NCBI GenBank assembly: GCA_023450935.1
Contig: JAEXGH010000010.1
Location: forward strand, 1-45,344
Origin: Verrucomicrobiota bacterium
GTDB taxonomy: Bacteria; Verrucomicrobiota; Verrucomicrobiia; Opitutales; Intestinicryptomonadaceae
DNA length: 45,344 nt
Direction: 5' to 3'
The position numbers and the translations under genes are program-made. A model generated the notes under the pieces. It worked only from the letters and a program-made list of their open reading frames with translations. It had not been told where the DNA came from and searched no databases. Shown here one piece after another: positions 16,501-24,379 of this stretch (the first letter of the stretch is position 1; each line of letters opens with the position of its first letter).

Positions 16501-16778
16501 AACTCAGCGAGGGCGCGCGTCCGAACGTGGTGGATATGCTCAAAAACAAGCAGATTCAGATAGTCATAAATACGCCCTCGGGAATGAATCCGCGTTTGGA
16601 CGAAAACAAAATACGCGAGTCCGCGCTGCTTACAAACACTTGTATGATTACCACAATTATGGGCGCGTATGCTGCGTTGAAAGGCATAGAGGCGTTGCGC
16701 AACAATCCCGTAAAGGTGAAGTCGCTGCAGGAATACAAGCGCGAAATGGACGCAAAGAGAAAGTCGGCGCAGGGCTAA
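13521..16778 (+). CDS. carB: Carbamoyl-phosphate synthase large subunit
   Basis: CarB makes carbamoyl phosphate from ammonia, bicarbonate and two ATP, for pyrimidines and arginine, working with the CarA glutaminase. All four parts are present in the 1085-residue product: first ATP-grasp half (about 1-400, with LIIGSGPIVIGQACEFDYSG and SYTLGGTGGG), oligomerisation region (about 400-550), second ATP-grasp half (about 555-935, with MIIGGGPNRIGQGIEFDYCC and SFVLGGRGM) and the C-terminal allosteric MGS-like domain (LFSTAGTAAFF). Length is close to the E. coli enzyme (1073). ATG 13521 is preferred over the TTG at 13503 because GGAAAG lies ten bases before it. carA is not in the window. The next gene follows after 27 bases, so carB probably heads the carB-Minf_1886-sufCBD unit. 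Confidence 0.97.
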   Translation: MSKRTDLKTILIIGSGPIVIGQACEFDYSGTQACKALKEEGYKVVLVNSNPATIMTDPDFADVTYIEPLTLEVLEKIIEKERPDALLPTLGGQTGLNLSLELARRGILAKYGVELIGAKQEAIEKGEDRQKFREAMLKIGLDIPQSVVVYNLKDAVDWIENWNKFPVIIRPSYTLGGTGGGIAYNREEYERMVAFGLSASPVGEVLVEECLLGWKEFEMEVMRDHKDQCVVICSIENLDPMGVHTGDSVTVAPALTLTDKEYQLMRDASFAVIREIGVETGGSNIQFAVNPENGRMIVIEMNPRVSRSSALASKATGFPIAKIAAKLAVGYSLDELKNDITRETPASFEPTIDYVVTKIPRFTFEKFAGSDNTLTSSMKSVGEAMAIGRTFKESLQKALRSMEIGTRGLGGGGKFGGNEITDHDEIKKGLVRPTAERLFYIRYAFLAGFTEEQIHELTHIDRWFLAQIRGIFDIERELASAGILNLGEDLLRRAKEAGFTDLQISEICSTKIRNIKKLREDFGIKTVYRLVDTCAAEFKAFTPYYYSTYGVESELRPSTKKKIMIIGGGPNRIGQGIEFDYCCVHASFALREAGYETLMINSNPETVSTDYDTSDRLFFEPLTLEDVLEVYNQEKCDGAIVQFGGQTPLNLASELKANGVNIIGTSPESIDAAEDREIFKEILEKLHLKQPVNATATTPEQAYELAGKIGFPILLRPSFVLGGRGMFIVYNMDEMKRVIRDAFDAAPGKPVLLDKFLEAAIELDVDAISDGETTVIGGMLEHIEYAGVHSGDAAMVIPPHTLSESILNEVRNATYALAKELKVVGLMNVQYAIRKGELFLIEVNPRASRTIPFISKVIGIPLAKLASRVMAGEKLKDLGFTKEVMPDYIAVKESVFPFVRFLGSQIMLTPEMHSTGEVMGLDDNLGMAFAKSQMAANSSLPTSGNVFISLKDHDKEVGAEIARKFVDLGYKLFSTAGTAAFFASRGIPVTKTYKLSEGARPNVVDMLKNKQIQIVINTPSGMNPRLDENKIRESALLTNTCMITTIMGAYAALKGIEALRNNPVKVKSLQEYKREMDAKRKSAQG

Positions 16779-16805
16779 AGTTTCGGATTCGGACGACGAT
16801 TTGAT

Positions 16806-17207
16806 ATGGGCAAGGTTCGCGAATTACAGAAGGCAGTAGACGCTATAGTCAGGGACGACCCCCGCTATGCGGCGGGCGCGTATATCTTTGTCAGAATGGG
16901 GCTTGACTTCACAATAAAGTTGCTTGCCCAAAACGACAAAAAGCGCAAGGACAGAAACCTCACCGCGCAGGAGTTTCTTGACGGATTGCGGGTTTTCGCG
17001 CTGGAAAGCTTCGGCCCGATGGCGGAAACGCTGCTTGAAAGCTGGGGCGTGAAGTCTTGCGCCGATTTCGGCAACGTGGTCTATAATCTCGTTGACGCGC
17101 AGGTTTTGGCTACTTCAAAAGACGATAAAATCGAGGACTTTTACGGCGGGTATTCTTTCAAGGACGCGTTCGTAAAGCCGTTTTTGCCCAAGAAAAAGAA
17201 GGTATAA
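16806..17207 (+). CDS. Minf_1886-family protein
   Basis: A 133-residue protein matching the Minf_1886 family, small conserved proteins seen mainly in Verrucomicrobia and Planctomycetes and without a known function. Recognisable segments are the opening AVDAIVRDDPRYAAGAYIFV, the middle FALESFGPMAETLLESWGV, the acidic/aromatic KSCADFGNVVYNLVDAQVL and the C-terminal FKDAFVKPFLPKKKKV. No signal peptide or membrane helix. It lies between carB and sufC, and sufC starts one base after its stop codon, so it is almost surely translated together with the Suf proteins. A role in Fe-S assembly would be guilt by association only. It supports a PVC-superphylum origin for the window. Confidence 0.85.
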   Translation: MGKVRELQKAVDAIVRDDPRYAAGAYIFVRMGLDFTIKLLAQNDKKRKDRNLTAQEFLDGLRVFALESFGPMAETLLESWGVKSCADFGNVVYNLVDAQVLATSKDDKIEDFYGGYSFKDAFVKPFLPKKKKV

Positions 17208-17208
17208 A

Positions 17209-17946
17209 ATGAAAGGTTTACAGATAAAAGACCTCGCCGTTAAAATCGGCGAGAAAACGGTAATCGACGGGCTTAATCTCGACATTCCCGCGGGCGAAGT
17301 CCACGCGATAATGGGGCCGAACGGAACGGGCAAAAGCAGCCTGTCAAAAGCCATTGCCGGACACCCCGACTATAAAATCGCACGCGGCGAAGTTCTGCTT
17401 GACGGCGAAAACATTGTGGGCCTTGCGCCCGATGTCATCGCGCGCAAGGGGTTCTTCCTCTCGTTCCAGTATCCGGTGGACGTTCCGGGGGTGAGTATTG
17501 CAAACTTCATCAGGGCGTGCCTGAACGCGCGTCTGCCCGAGGGCGAAACGGTAAATCCCGTTGCATATTACAAGGAGCTTTACGCAAAAATGGAGCTTCT
17601 TAAAATGGACAGAAGCTTCACAAACCGCAGCGTAAATGAGGGTTTTAGCGGCGGCGAAAAAAAGCGCTGCGACATTCTGCAAATGCTCATGCTCAAGCCC
17701 AAATTCGCCGTCTTGGACGAAACCGACAGCGGCTTGGACATCGACGCTTTGCGCATAGTTTCCGAGGGCGTCAATTCCGCGCGCAGCCCCGACGTCGGCA
17801 TGCTTTTAATTACCCACTACAACAGGCTTTTGGAATACATCAAGCCCGACAGAATCCACGTTTTAAGCGGCGGGAAAATCGTTTTAAGCGGCGGGCCTGA
17901 GCTTGCCTTGGAGCTTGAGCAAAAAGGCTACGATTGGTTGAAGTAA
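17209..17946 (+). CDS. sufC: Fe-S cluster assembly ATPase SufC
   Basis: A 245-residue ABC-type ATPase that drives the SufBCD scaffold in building Fe-S clusters in the cytoplasm. Walker A (GPNGTGKSS), the SufC signature FSGGEKKRCDILQMLML, Walker B (FAVLDETDSGLD) and the switch histidine region (LLITHYNRLLEYIKPD) are all present, and length is as expected. Start one base behind the preceding stop; sufB starts one base behind its own stop, so the set is tightly coupled. The window has sufC-sufB-sufD but no SufS desulfurase or SufE/SufU partner. Confidence 0.97.
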   Translation: MKGLQIKDLAVKIGEKTVIDGLNLDIPAGEVHAIMGPNGTGKSSLSKAIAGHPDYKIARGEVLLDGENIVGLAPDVIARKGFFLSFQYPVDVPGVSIANFIRACLNARLPEGETVNPVAYYKELYAKMELLKMDRSFTNRSVNEGFSGGEKKRCDILQMLMLKPKFAVLDETDSGLDIDALRIVSEGVNSARSPDVGMLLITHYNRLLEYIKPDRIHVLSGGKIVLSGGPELALELEQKGYDWLK

Positions 17947-17947
17947 A

Positions 17948-19360
17948 ATGGACGAAAACTCCCAGCAGTCTTTGAATCTCGACAGAAGCGCGGGCGACTT
18001 TTCCTTTGCGGAAGACTACGCCTACGACGCCGGCGTCGGGCTTGACGAAAACGTTGTCCGCTACATTTCGCAGGTAAAGGGCGAGGACGAATGGTTGTTG
18101 AACTTCCGCCTGTCCGCGCTCAAGGCGTTCAATTCGATGAAAAACCCCACCCATTGGGCGTCGCCGCGCTTGGACGAGCTTGACTTTTCGAAAATTCGCT
18201 ACTACTTGGCAAAAGGAGCGAAGAAAAAACGCTCTTGGGACGAAGTTCCCGACGATGTAAAACAGACGTTCGAACGCCTCGGCGTGCCCGAGCAGGAACG
18301 TGCGTTTCTGGCGGGCGTGGAGGCGCAGTTCGACTCCGAATCGGCGTATTCGAATATGAAAGAGCACCTCGAAAAGGACGGCGTGATATTCGTCGATTCC
18401 ACCGAGGGGCTTAAAAAATACCCCGAAATTTTCCGCAAATACTTCGGCAAAATAATCCCCGTTTCCGACAATAAATACAGCGCGCTCAACAGCGCGGTTT
18501 TCTCGGGCGGAAGCTTCATCTACGTTCCCAAGGGCGTGAAAGTCCAGCAGCCCTTGCAGGCGTATTTCAGAATCAACGCCGAAAGCTTCGGGCAGTTCGA
18601 ACGCACGCTCATTATTGCCGACGAAGGCGCGGAATTGATGTATATGGAGGGTTGCACAGCCCCCAAGTTCGAAACGGGCACGCTGCACTCCGCGGTGGTG
18701 GAGCTTGTCGCGCTTAAGGGCGCGAAAATCCAATATGTAACGGTTCAAAACTGGTCGGACAACGTTTTCAATCTCGTTACAAAGCGCGGTATGGCCGAGG
18801 AGGACGCCCAGATTAGATGGATCGATTGCAACGTGGGCAGCGGCATTACGATGAAATATCCCGCGGTTGTCCTCAAGGGCGAACGCGCGCGCGGCGAGGT
18901 AATCTCCATTGCCCTTGCAAACTCAAAGCAGCATCAGGATACGGGCGCGAAAATGATTCACTTGGCGGACAACACAGCCTCCAACGTTACGTCGAAATCG
19001 GTGAGCATAAGCGACGGGCGCGCGTCGTATCGCGGGCTTGTGTATATGCCCAAGAACGTTAAAAACTGTAAAAACAACACCGAATGCGACGCCCTCTTAA
19101 TCAACACGAACTCGCGCACCGATACCTATCCCGCCATTGTCTGTGCTGGCAAAAACAACAGTGTCCAGCACGAAGCGAGCGTTTCCAAACTCAACGAAGA
19201 ACAGATTTTCTATATGCGCCAGCGCGGGCTTACCGAGCAGGAGGCGGTGAGCCTGTCGGTAAACGGCTTCGTCAACGATTTGGTCAAGGAGTTCCCGATG
19301 GAGTATTCCGTGGAGCTTAAACGCCTGATTGAACTCCAAATGGAAGGGTCGATTGGATAA
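17948..19360 (+). CDS. sufB: Fe-S cluster assembly scaffold protein SufB
   Basis: A 470-residue scaffold on which Fe-S clusters are assembled within SufBC2D. The conserved functional cysteine is seen in NNTECDALLI and the glutamate 29 residues further on in VQHEASVSKL, the same spacing as Cys405/Glu434 in the E. coli protein; the neighbouring residue is Gln where Glu is usual (QHE for EHE). Other family marks are FIYVPKGVKVQQPLQAYFR, LYMEGCTAP and EQIFYMRQRGL. Its last base of the stop codon TAA is the first base of the sufD ATG. Confidence 0.96.
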   Translation: MDENSQQSLNLDRSAGDFSFAEDYAYDAGVGLDENVVRYISQVKGEDEWLLNFRLSALKAFNSMKNPTHWASPRLDELDFSKIRYYLAKGAKKKRSWDEVPDDVKQTFERLGVPEQERAFLAGVEAQFDSESAYSNMKEHLEKDGVIFVDSTEGLKKYPEIFRKYFGKIIPVSDNKYSALNSAVFSGGSFIYVPKGVKVQQPLQAYFRINAESFGQFERTLIIADEGAELMYMEGCTAPKFETGTLHSAVVELVALKGAKIQYVTVQNWSDNVFNLVTKRGMAEEDAQIRWIDCNVGSGITMKYPAVVLKGERARGEVISIALANSKQHQDTGAKMIHLADNTASNVTSKSVSISDGRASYRGLVYMPKNVKNCKNNTECDALLINTNSRTDTYPAIVCAGKNNSVQHEASVSKLNEEQIFYMRQRGLTEQEAVSLSVNGFVNDLVKEFPMEYSVELKRLIELQMEGSIG

Positions 19361-20517
19361 TGGACATTCTCAAAAAAATTACTGACTCCGCCAAGGAAAA
19401 ATTCGCCGCGCTGCCTTTCCCCCACAAGAAGGACGAGTATTGGCGTTTTGCAGACCTCAAAGCGTGGAACGCCGACGGCGTGTTTGACTTTTTCTGCTCT
19501 TCCAAGCCGCGTAAGGGCGAGTCTTCGCTCGACGAAAGCGTCTGCGGCGGTGCGCAGCTTTGCGTCGCCGACGGACAGTTGCTCGATATTCCGCAAATTT
19601 CGGGCTTGCGCATTTTGACTATGCGCGAAGCAGCCGGAAAATACCCCGAAAAAATCGAAAAGTTTTTCGCATCCGCCTCGGGCAAGTTCGACGTTCTTCA
19701 GGCGGCGCGCGCAGACTACGGCGTGTTTGTTGAAGTCGCCGACGGCGCGGAGGTATCGCTTGAAATGTCGGTTGTAAACAGGCTCAACGTGAGCGCGTTC
19801 GGCGCGTTTTTCGCGCTGGGCAGGGGGGCGACGCTTTCGCTAAAAAAGACGACGCTCGCTTTCGGCGGTTCGCTTTCGACAGCCCGCTTCGGCTTCGACC
19901 TGTCTGACGGCGCGCGCCTTGTCTATGCGCAGACGAAAGATTCCGAAGCCTGCGCGCGCATGTTCGAGCGCGAGGATTTTTCGGTCGCCTCCGATTGCGG
20001 GATTATCGACGCAATGGCGCAGACGGGGCTTTCGCACTCGCGCAGCGAACGCAACTTCGAAATTCTCGGCGAACGCTCCGACATCGACAGCCGCGTCTTC
20101 CTCAAGACGCGTTCCGACATCACCGCCGACTTGCGCACACGCCAAATCCACCACAGTGAAAGCTCCAAAAGCAATCTGCAAGTAAAAGCCGCCCTCTACG
20201 ACGATTCCGCCATAGCCTTTACGGGGCTTATTGACGTCTGCACGGCGGCGCAGAAAACGGAAGCGTATCAAAGTTGCCGTTCGCTGCTGCTAAGCGACAG
20301 GGCGAAGTCGCAGGCGTCGCCGATATTGGAGATTTCCGCCAACGATGTGATGTGCTCGCACGGCTGCACCGTTGCCGAACCAGACAAGGAGGAACTTTTC
20401 TATATGTTCCAGCGCGGGCTCGACGAAAAACGCGCGCTTGATATGGTTGTTGAAAGTTTTGCGGAAACCACGTTCGAAAGAATACGCGGGCACGCTTTTG
20501 CCGCAGATAAAAAATAA
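19360..20517 (+). CDS. sufD: Fe-S cluster assembly protein SufD
   Basis: A 385-residue SufB paralogue that completes the SufBC2D complex and helps bring iron to the scaffold. The beta-helix region ends in DVMCSHGCTVAEPDKEELFY, where the histidine of CSHG corresponds to the essential His360 of E. coli SufD, followed by FQRGLDEKRALDMVVESF. The N-terminal KDEYWRFADLKAWNADG is also typical. Start overlaps the sufB stop by one base (TAATG), so it is translationally coupled. A terminator follows about 50 bases downstream and closes the operon. Confidence 0.94.
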   Translation: MDILKKITDSAKEKFAALPFPHKKDEYWRFADLKAWNADGVFDFFCSSKPRKGESSLDESVCGGAQLCVADGQLLDIPQISGLRILTMREAAGKYPEKIEKFFASASGKFDVLQAARADYGVFVEVADGAEVSLEMSVVNRLNVSAFGAFFALGRGATLSLKKTTLAFGGSLSTARFGFDLSDGARLVYAQTKDSEACARMFEREDFSVASDCGIIDAMAQTGLSHSRSERNFEILGERSDIDSRVFLKTRSDITADLRTRQIHHSESSKSNLQVKAALYDDSAIAFTGLIDVCTAAQKTEAYQSCRSLLLSDRAKSQASPILEISANDVMCSHGCTVAEPDKEELFYMFQRGLDEKRALDMVVESFAETTFERIRGHAFAADKK

Positions 20518-20568
20518 ATTCGGCTTACACCACGAACGTTGTAGGATAGTTCTTACCGTGAAATATTT

Positions 20569-20588
20569 AAGCCGCCGTTTCGGCGGTT
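20569..20588 (+). terminator. Rho-independent terminator after sufD
   Basis: Stem AAGCCGCCG/CGGCGGTTT with a TTT loop and a run of seven or more T. Confidence 0.85.
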
Positions 20589-20633
20589 TTTTTGCGTCTG
20601 CGCGGTCAAAAACAAAAAAATCAAAGATTTTTA

Positions 20634-20662
20634 TTGACAAAATGTGGATTTTTGGGGAAATA
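20634..20662 (+). promoter_or_regulatory. Promoter-like sequence with consensus -35 box
   Basis: A perfect TTGACA (20634-20639) is followed after 17-18 bases by a weak, AT-rich -10 (GAAATA or AAATAT). It lies behind the sufD terminator and would start a transcript near 20670. Confidence 0.35.
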
Positions 20663-20669
20663 TCGTGCC

Positions 20670-20804
20670 ATTAAAAGCTGAGGTTGCGGCGTCTGTTTGT
20701 TCAGACAAAGTTCCCGAGTTGAATTTAGTTTAGTTAGTTAATCATATATAGGTTATTATTGATAAGGGCGTCGGGATTGGGCAACCAATCCCGATTTTTC
20801 TTTT
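20670..20804 (+). ncRNA. Candidate small RNA or attenuating leader
   Basis: The 342-base gap between sufD and the next gene has no reading frame but does hold, in order, a promoter-like sequence, a small hairpin GTCTG-tttgtt-CAGAC (about 20691-20706), an AT-rich middle and a strong terminator TCGGGATTGG-gcaa-CCAATCCCGA followed by TTTTTCTTTTT (20771-20805). That is the layout of a stand-alone RNA of about 130 nt, or of a 5' leader that ends transcription before the hydrolase gene starting at 20860. It matches no RNA family I recognise. The terminator arms also resemble the ATTGG-type repeat hairpins elsewhere in the window. Confidence 0.35.
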
Positions 20805-20859
20805 TGGGCTTGCGCGGCGTGTGTTATTCTGTTGTATCTTACCAATCCCCAGAAAAATA

Positions 20860-22695
20860 ATGAAGACTCTAACAACCATACTGGCGGCTGTTCTTGCGGC
20901 GTCGGCGGCGTTTGCCGAAACCGCGGAAATCAGGATTCACTACAAAGACGGCAAGAATACGACCGTCGAAACCAAAACCGCGGAGCTTGAAAAAATTTCG
21001 CCCGAAAAATTCAGAATCGTTATTCCCAAGGCGTCGATTGCCGACAATATGCAGTATCTGGACATCGTTCCCGAATTCTGCAAAGCCGACAAGGGCGACG
21101 ACGGCTACTGGATTATGCCGCGCGGCACATACGGCAAATTCGACAAAGACAACGGCGTATACAGACGTTGGCGTCATCTTATGCCTATTTTCGGAATCAA
21201 GCGCGGCGACAAACTCTTCTGGGGGCACATTCTAACATACCGCTTCGACTCCGACATCGTAGTTGAGGCGAAAAACGGAAAATATCAGATTTTCCCGCGC
21301 TTTAGGTTCGATTCAGTCCGGAAGTTTTTCCCCGTTTACGACGACATCGTTCTTGAATTCAACGTGCTTTCGGGCGAAAACGCAAACTACAACGCAATGG
21401 CGAAGGCATACCGCAAATACCAGCTCGACCGCGGCGCGGTTCGCACCATTGCCGACAGGGCGAAGGACTTCCCCCAGCTTGACTATTTGTGCGAATCAAT
21501 CGTAGTCCGTATCCAAACGCATTGCGCAAAACCAATCTCCGAAAAACGCATTGATTTTACGAAAGAGACCGAACTTCCCATTGAGGCGCATCTGCCCTTC
21601 GGTGTGTCGGAGGAGTTTGTAAAGGCTATAAAAGACGCGGGTGTTGACAAGGCTACAATAGTTTCCGCCGGCTGGAACAACGGCGGATACGATGGCCGCA
21701 CGCCGTCGCATTTCCCCGTAGAGGCGACTGTTGGCGGCGAGGCGGGTTTGCGCAGGCTCTGCAAGAAAACGCAGGAATTGGGTTTTCAATTCACGCTGCA
21801 CGCAACGAACACTGACGGCTACACCGTCTCCCCCATGTGGGACAAAAACTGGGTCGGCAAGCGCGCCGACGGTTCTCTTGATGTCGGCGGACTTTGGGTG
21901 GGCGGCAACTGTTATCTGGTCTGCCAAAACTGCTCTTGGAACTCTTGGGTGCGCGGCGAGCTTCAGAAAATGCGCGACCTCGGCGCAAAAGGTCCGCACT
22001 ACATAGACGTGTATTCTGCGACGTATCCCAACCGTTGCGCCGACCCCAATCACCCCGCAACACCCGAACAAATGGCGGAATTCCAAAACAAGGTTTTGGC
22101 GGAGTCCAAGCGGCTTTTCGGCGGCGCTGCGTCGGAGTCGGGCTACGACCACGTCGCGGGAAATATCGACTACATCAACTACATCGAACGCGACATCAAG
22201 CTTCTCTGGGAGGGGCGTCAAAACGGGCTTGTTGCGGGCGTGTATCCGCTCTGGGAGCTTGTCTACCACGGCATAATTCTCTACAATCCCGACCGTGCAA
22301 CGCAGAACCACACGCGTGGGAAGTGTCTTTACAAAGTTGAAAAAAGCGGCGACCCGCGCTGGATGGAGGGCGACGGAATTGTTGACCCGAAAGTGTCTCT
22401 TAAAATTGTGGAATTCGGCGGGCGTCCCATTTTCTACACATACAAATTCGCCGACGTTCCCCGTATAAAACGCGCTTGGGACGAGTTCAAGCCCGTCCGC
22501 CATTTGCAAAAATACGAAATGATTTCCCACAACGAAATTTCACCGAACGTATTTTCCGTAAAATACGGGGACGGAAGCGTAATTGTGTGCAACTACAACG
22601 CCGAACCTTTCAAATACAATGGCGTTTCGATTAATCCCGTAAGCTACATTCTGGTAAATCCCGACGGCGGAATTTTCATGCCAAAGCCGTTTTAG
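20860..22695 (+). CDS. Secreted putative glycoside hydrolase, GH101/DUF5696-related, paralogue 1
   Basis: A 611-residue exported protein with signal peptide MKTLTTILAAVLAASAAFA. It is one of three paralogues in the window (others at 24380 and 38693) sharing the layout: N-terminal beta domain, then a TIM-barrel-like part with a GGYDG loop after a W-N motif, KxxxLGxKGPHYIDVYS, an F-GG-A-SESG motif and a C-terminal beta domain ending with GDGSVIVCNYNAEPF. Asp383 (in YIDV) and Glu426 (in SESG) are 43 residues apart, as in the other two copies, and are the candidate catalytic pair. The family call rests on resemblance to GH101/GH129-related proteins and DUF5696; substrate unknown. Start chosen at 20860 because it begins the signal peptide; no Shine-Dalgarno seen. 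Confidence 0.6.
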   Translation: MKTLTTILAAVLAASAAFAETAEIRIHYKDGKNTTVETKTAELEKISPEKFRIVIPKASIADNMQYLDIVPEFCKADKGDDGYWIMPRGTYGKFDKDNGVYRRWRHLMPIFGIKRGDKLFWGHILTYRFDSDIVVEAKNGKYQIFPRFRFDSVRKFFPVYDDIVLEFNVLSGENANYNAMAKAYRKYQLDRGAVRTIADRAKDFPQLDYLCESIVVRIQTHCAKPISEKRIDFTKETELPIEAHLPFGVSEEFVKAIKDAGVDKATIVSAGWNNGGYDGRTPSHFPVEATVGGEAGLRRLCKKTQELGFQFTLHATNTDGYTVSPMWDKNWVGKRADGSLDVGGLWVGGNCYLVCQNCSWNSWVRGELQKMRDLGAKGPHYIDVYSATYPNRCADPNHPATPEQMAEFQNKVLAESKRLFGGAASESGYDHVAGNIDYINYIERDIKLLWEGRQNGLVAGVYPLWELVYHGIILYNPDRATQNHTRGKCLYKVEKSGDPRWMEGDGIVDPKVSLKIVEFGGRPIFYTYKFADVPRIKRAWDEFKPVRHLQKYEMISHNEISPNVFSVKYGDGSVIVCNYNAEPFKYNGVSINPVSYILVNPDGGIFMPKPF

Positions 22696-22823
22696 CCGAA
22701 TGTCGAAGGGGCGGTGCGGCGCGGGGAAAATGCGCCCTTCCGTTACGCTCCTCCGCGCCGAAGTGCGTCGGGACGCGTCTGCGGCGGTAGTATTTCGGTA
22801 AATGGGCGAAATACGCGACGCGC

Positions 22824-22857
22824 AAAAAAACACGACTCTTTCGAGCCGTGTTTTGTT
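22824..22857 (-). terminator. Terminator of the phosphofructokinase gene
   Basis: On the minus strand CACGGCTC-gaaa-GAGTCGTG (one G-U pair) is followed by TTTTTTT, 36 bases behind the stop codon. Confidence 0.8.
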
Positions 22858-22892
22858 TTTACGCCGCATCGGAGCGTTGTTGCGCTGGGGGA

Positions 22893-24101
22893 TTATTTGA
22901 CCTGACCGATTGCCGCGAGCAAATCTTTGAACCACTGCTGCGTGGTATCGAATGGCTTGCCGCCTTTGATTCTCTCGAATTCGCAGGCGCGCAAAATGTT
23001 GTTGGCGTTTTCGTCGTGTCCGATAACGCCGCCTTCGCGCTTGAATGCGCACTCAACGGCGAGGTCGGTGCAGCTCTTAATCAGGCGCAAGTCGTCGGCG
23101 TTTGCCGCGGCCGCGCGCGCAAAGTAGCCGCTCTTTTGCACGAGCACTTTTTCCGCGCCAATCATATCCGCGAACTGTTTGCCGAACCACTTGCCTGGGT
23201 TTACGGCGTCGAGCTTGACGTGCCCGAACGCGTCGCGGGGAACTTCCTCTCCGCGCGCTTCCATTTCGGCGACTATTGTTTTAACGCCCGCGCCTTCGGA
23301 GATGAAGATGTTTACGCAGTCGTTTTCGTCCATTATTTTTTTCAGGCGCGCGGCCTCTTTTTTAATGTCCAGCTCCATTTCGGGGATATAGATTGCGTGG
23401 ACATCGCGGCGCATTTTCGTAAGCCCGAGTCCGTCCGCCCATTCGCCCTGATTGAGGAGTTTGCGGTATGCCAACGCCGTAGCCGCCGTGAGCCAGCCGC
23501 AGTTTCTGCCCATAACTTCGTGGACGATGAGCATGCGCGGATTTGCGCCGTGTTCGCCGACAACGTTTCTGAAGTATTTTGCGCCCTCTTCCGCCGCCGT
23601 CCACGCTCCGAGGCTCTGTTTAATGGGATAGACATCGTTGTCGATTGTTTTGGGCAGGCCTATAACCGTGAGTTCGTAGTTGTTTTCCTTGAGGAATTTC
23701 GCCAAGTCTGCCGCCGCGGTATTTGTATCGTCGCCGCCGATTGTATGCAGGACGTCAACGCCGTCTTTTACAAGTTGTTCCGCCGCCACTTTTTGCGGGT
23801 CTTCGCCCTCTTTTACCAATCCGCGCTTGACACAGTCTTTAACATTCGTGAGTTTCACGCGCGAGTTGCCTATTGGCGAGCCGCCGTAGAGATGCAACAG
23901 GTGTGCCTGTTCGCGCATTTTAGCGTCCACTTTTATGCTATCACCCAACAGCAACCCCTTATAACCTCCCACATAACATATAATTTCAATGGAGGGGTCA
24001 ATTTCCGTATAGCGTTCGATAAGCCCGCCGATTGCGCTTGAAAGGCACGGAGCCAAGCCGCCCGCTGTAAGAATTGCAACTTTTTTTGGTTTCATTTTCA
24101 T
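22893..24101 (-). CDS. pfp: Pyrophosphate-dependent 6-phosphofructokinase
   Basis: A 402-residue PfkA-superfamily enzyme that phosphorylates fructose 6-phosphate, with PPi as the predicted phosphate donor, reversibly. The donor type is read from two motifs: GGDDT at 122-126 has Asp125 where ATP enzymes have Gly, and PKTIDND at 150-156 has Lys151 where ATP enzymes have Gly. Both features mark PPi-dependent enzymes. EVMGRNCGWL is the usual substrate-binding motif. It forms a single-gene minus-strand unit with its own terminator. The membrane pyrophosphatase gene at 33920 acts on the same PPi pool. No ATP-type phosphofructokinase is in the window. Confidence 0.93.
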   Translation of the reverse strand: MKMKPKKVAILTAGGLAPCLSSAIGGLIERYTEIDPSIEIICYVGGYKGLLLGDSIKVDAKMREQAHLLHLYGGSPIGNSRVKLTNVKDCVKRGLVKEGEDPQKVAAEQLVKDGVDVLHTIGGDDTNTAAADLAKFLKENNYELTVIGLPKTIDNDVYPIKQSLGAWTAAEEGAKYFRNVVGEHGANPRMLIVHEVMGRNCGWLTAATALAYRKLLNQGEWADGLGLTKMRRDVHAIYIPEMELDIKKEAARLKKIMDENDCVNIFISEGAGVKTIVAEMEARGEEVPRDAFGHVKLDAVNPGKWFGKQFADMIGAEKVLVQKSGYFARAAAANADDLRLIKSCTDLAVECAFKREGGVIGHDENANNILRACEFERIKGGKPFDTTQQWFKDLLAAIGQVK

Positions 24102-24190
24102 TCCTATTTTGATGTTAAAAAATTATCCGCCCATCTTATCGAACCGCTTCCTCTAATCAAGAATTTTTTAACTTTTCGGGGACGGCTGCT

Positions 24191-24217
24191 ATTTTTTACG
24201 TTTCCGAAAGGGGCGGC
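24191..24217 (+). repeat. 27-bp dispersed motif, copy 3
   Basis: Differs from copy 1 (12144-12170) by one base. It lies in the 278-base gap between pfp and the second glycosidase paralogue, the rest of which holds only a terminator and a weak inverted repeat (GCAAT/ATTGC near 24229-24247). Confidence 0.65.
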
Positions 24218-24306
24218 TGTTGGCGCGGGCAATTAGTCTTTGATTATTGCAGCCAATGGGTGTTTGGATATTGGTTAAAGGGGTATACGGGCTATTGTAG
24301 TTTTCT

Positions 24307-24347
24307 CGAAAAAACAAAAGCGGGGTTTGGGTTTTCCAAGCCCCGCT
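24307..24347 (-). terminator. Terminator of the 24380-26188 gene
   Basis: Stem AGCGGGGTTTGG/CCAAGCCCCGCT (24319-24330/24336-24347) with a T-rich tract after it on the minus strand, 33 bases from the stop codon. Confidence 0.8.
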
Positions 24348-24379
24348 TCGTTCGTTTAATTTTATCCTATCGGAAATTT

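Noticed and set aside
22848..24041. Long open frame of nearly 400 codons on the plus strand opposite pfp
   Set aside because: It is an antisense shadow of a clear PPi-phosphofructokinase. Its product has no recognisable motif and it ends inside the other gene; high G+C at third codon positions creates such frames throughout the window.
22893..24101. ATP-dependent phosphofructokinase
   Set aside because: The GGDD and PKTIDND motifs carry the Asp and Lys typical of PPi-dependent enzymes instead of the two Gly of ATP enzymes.
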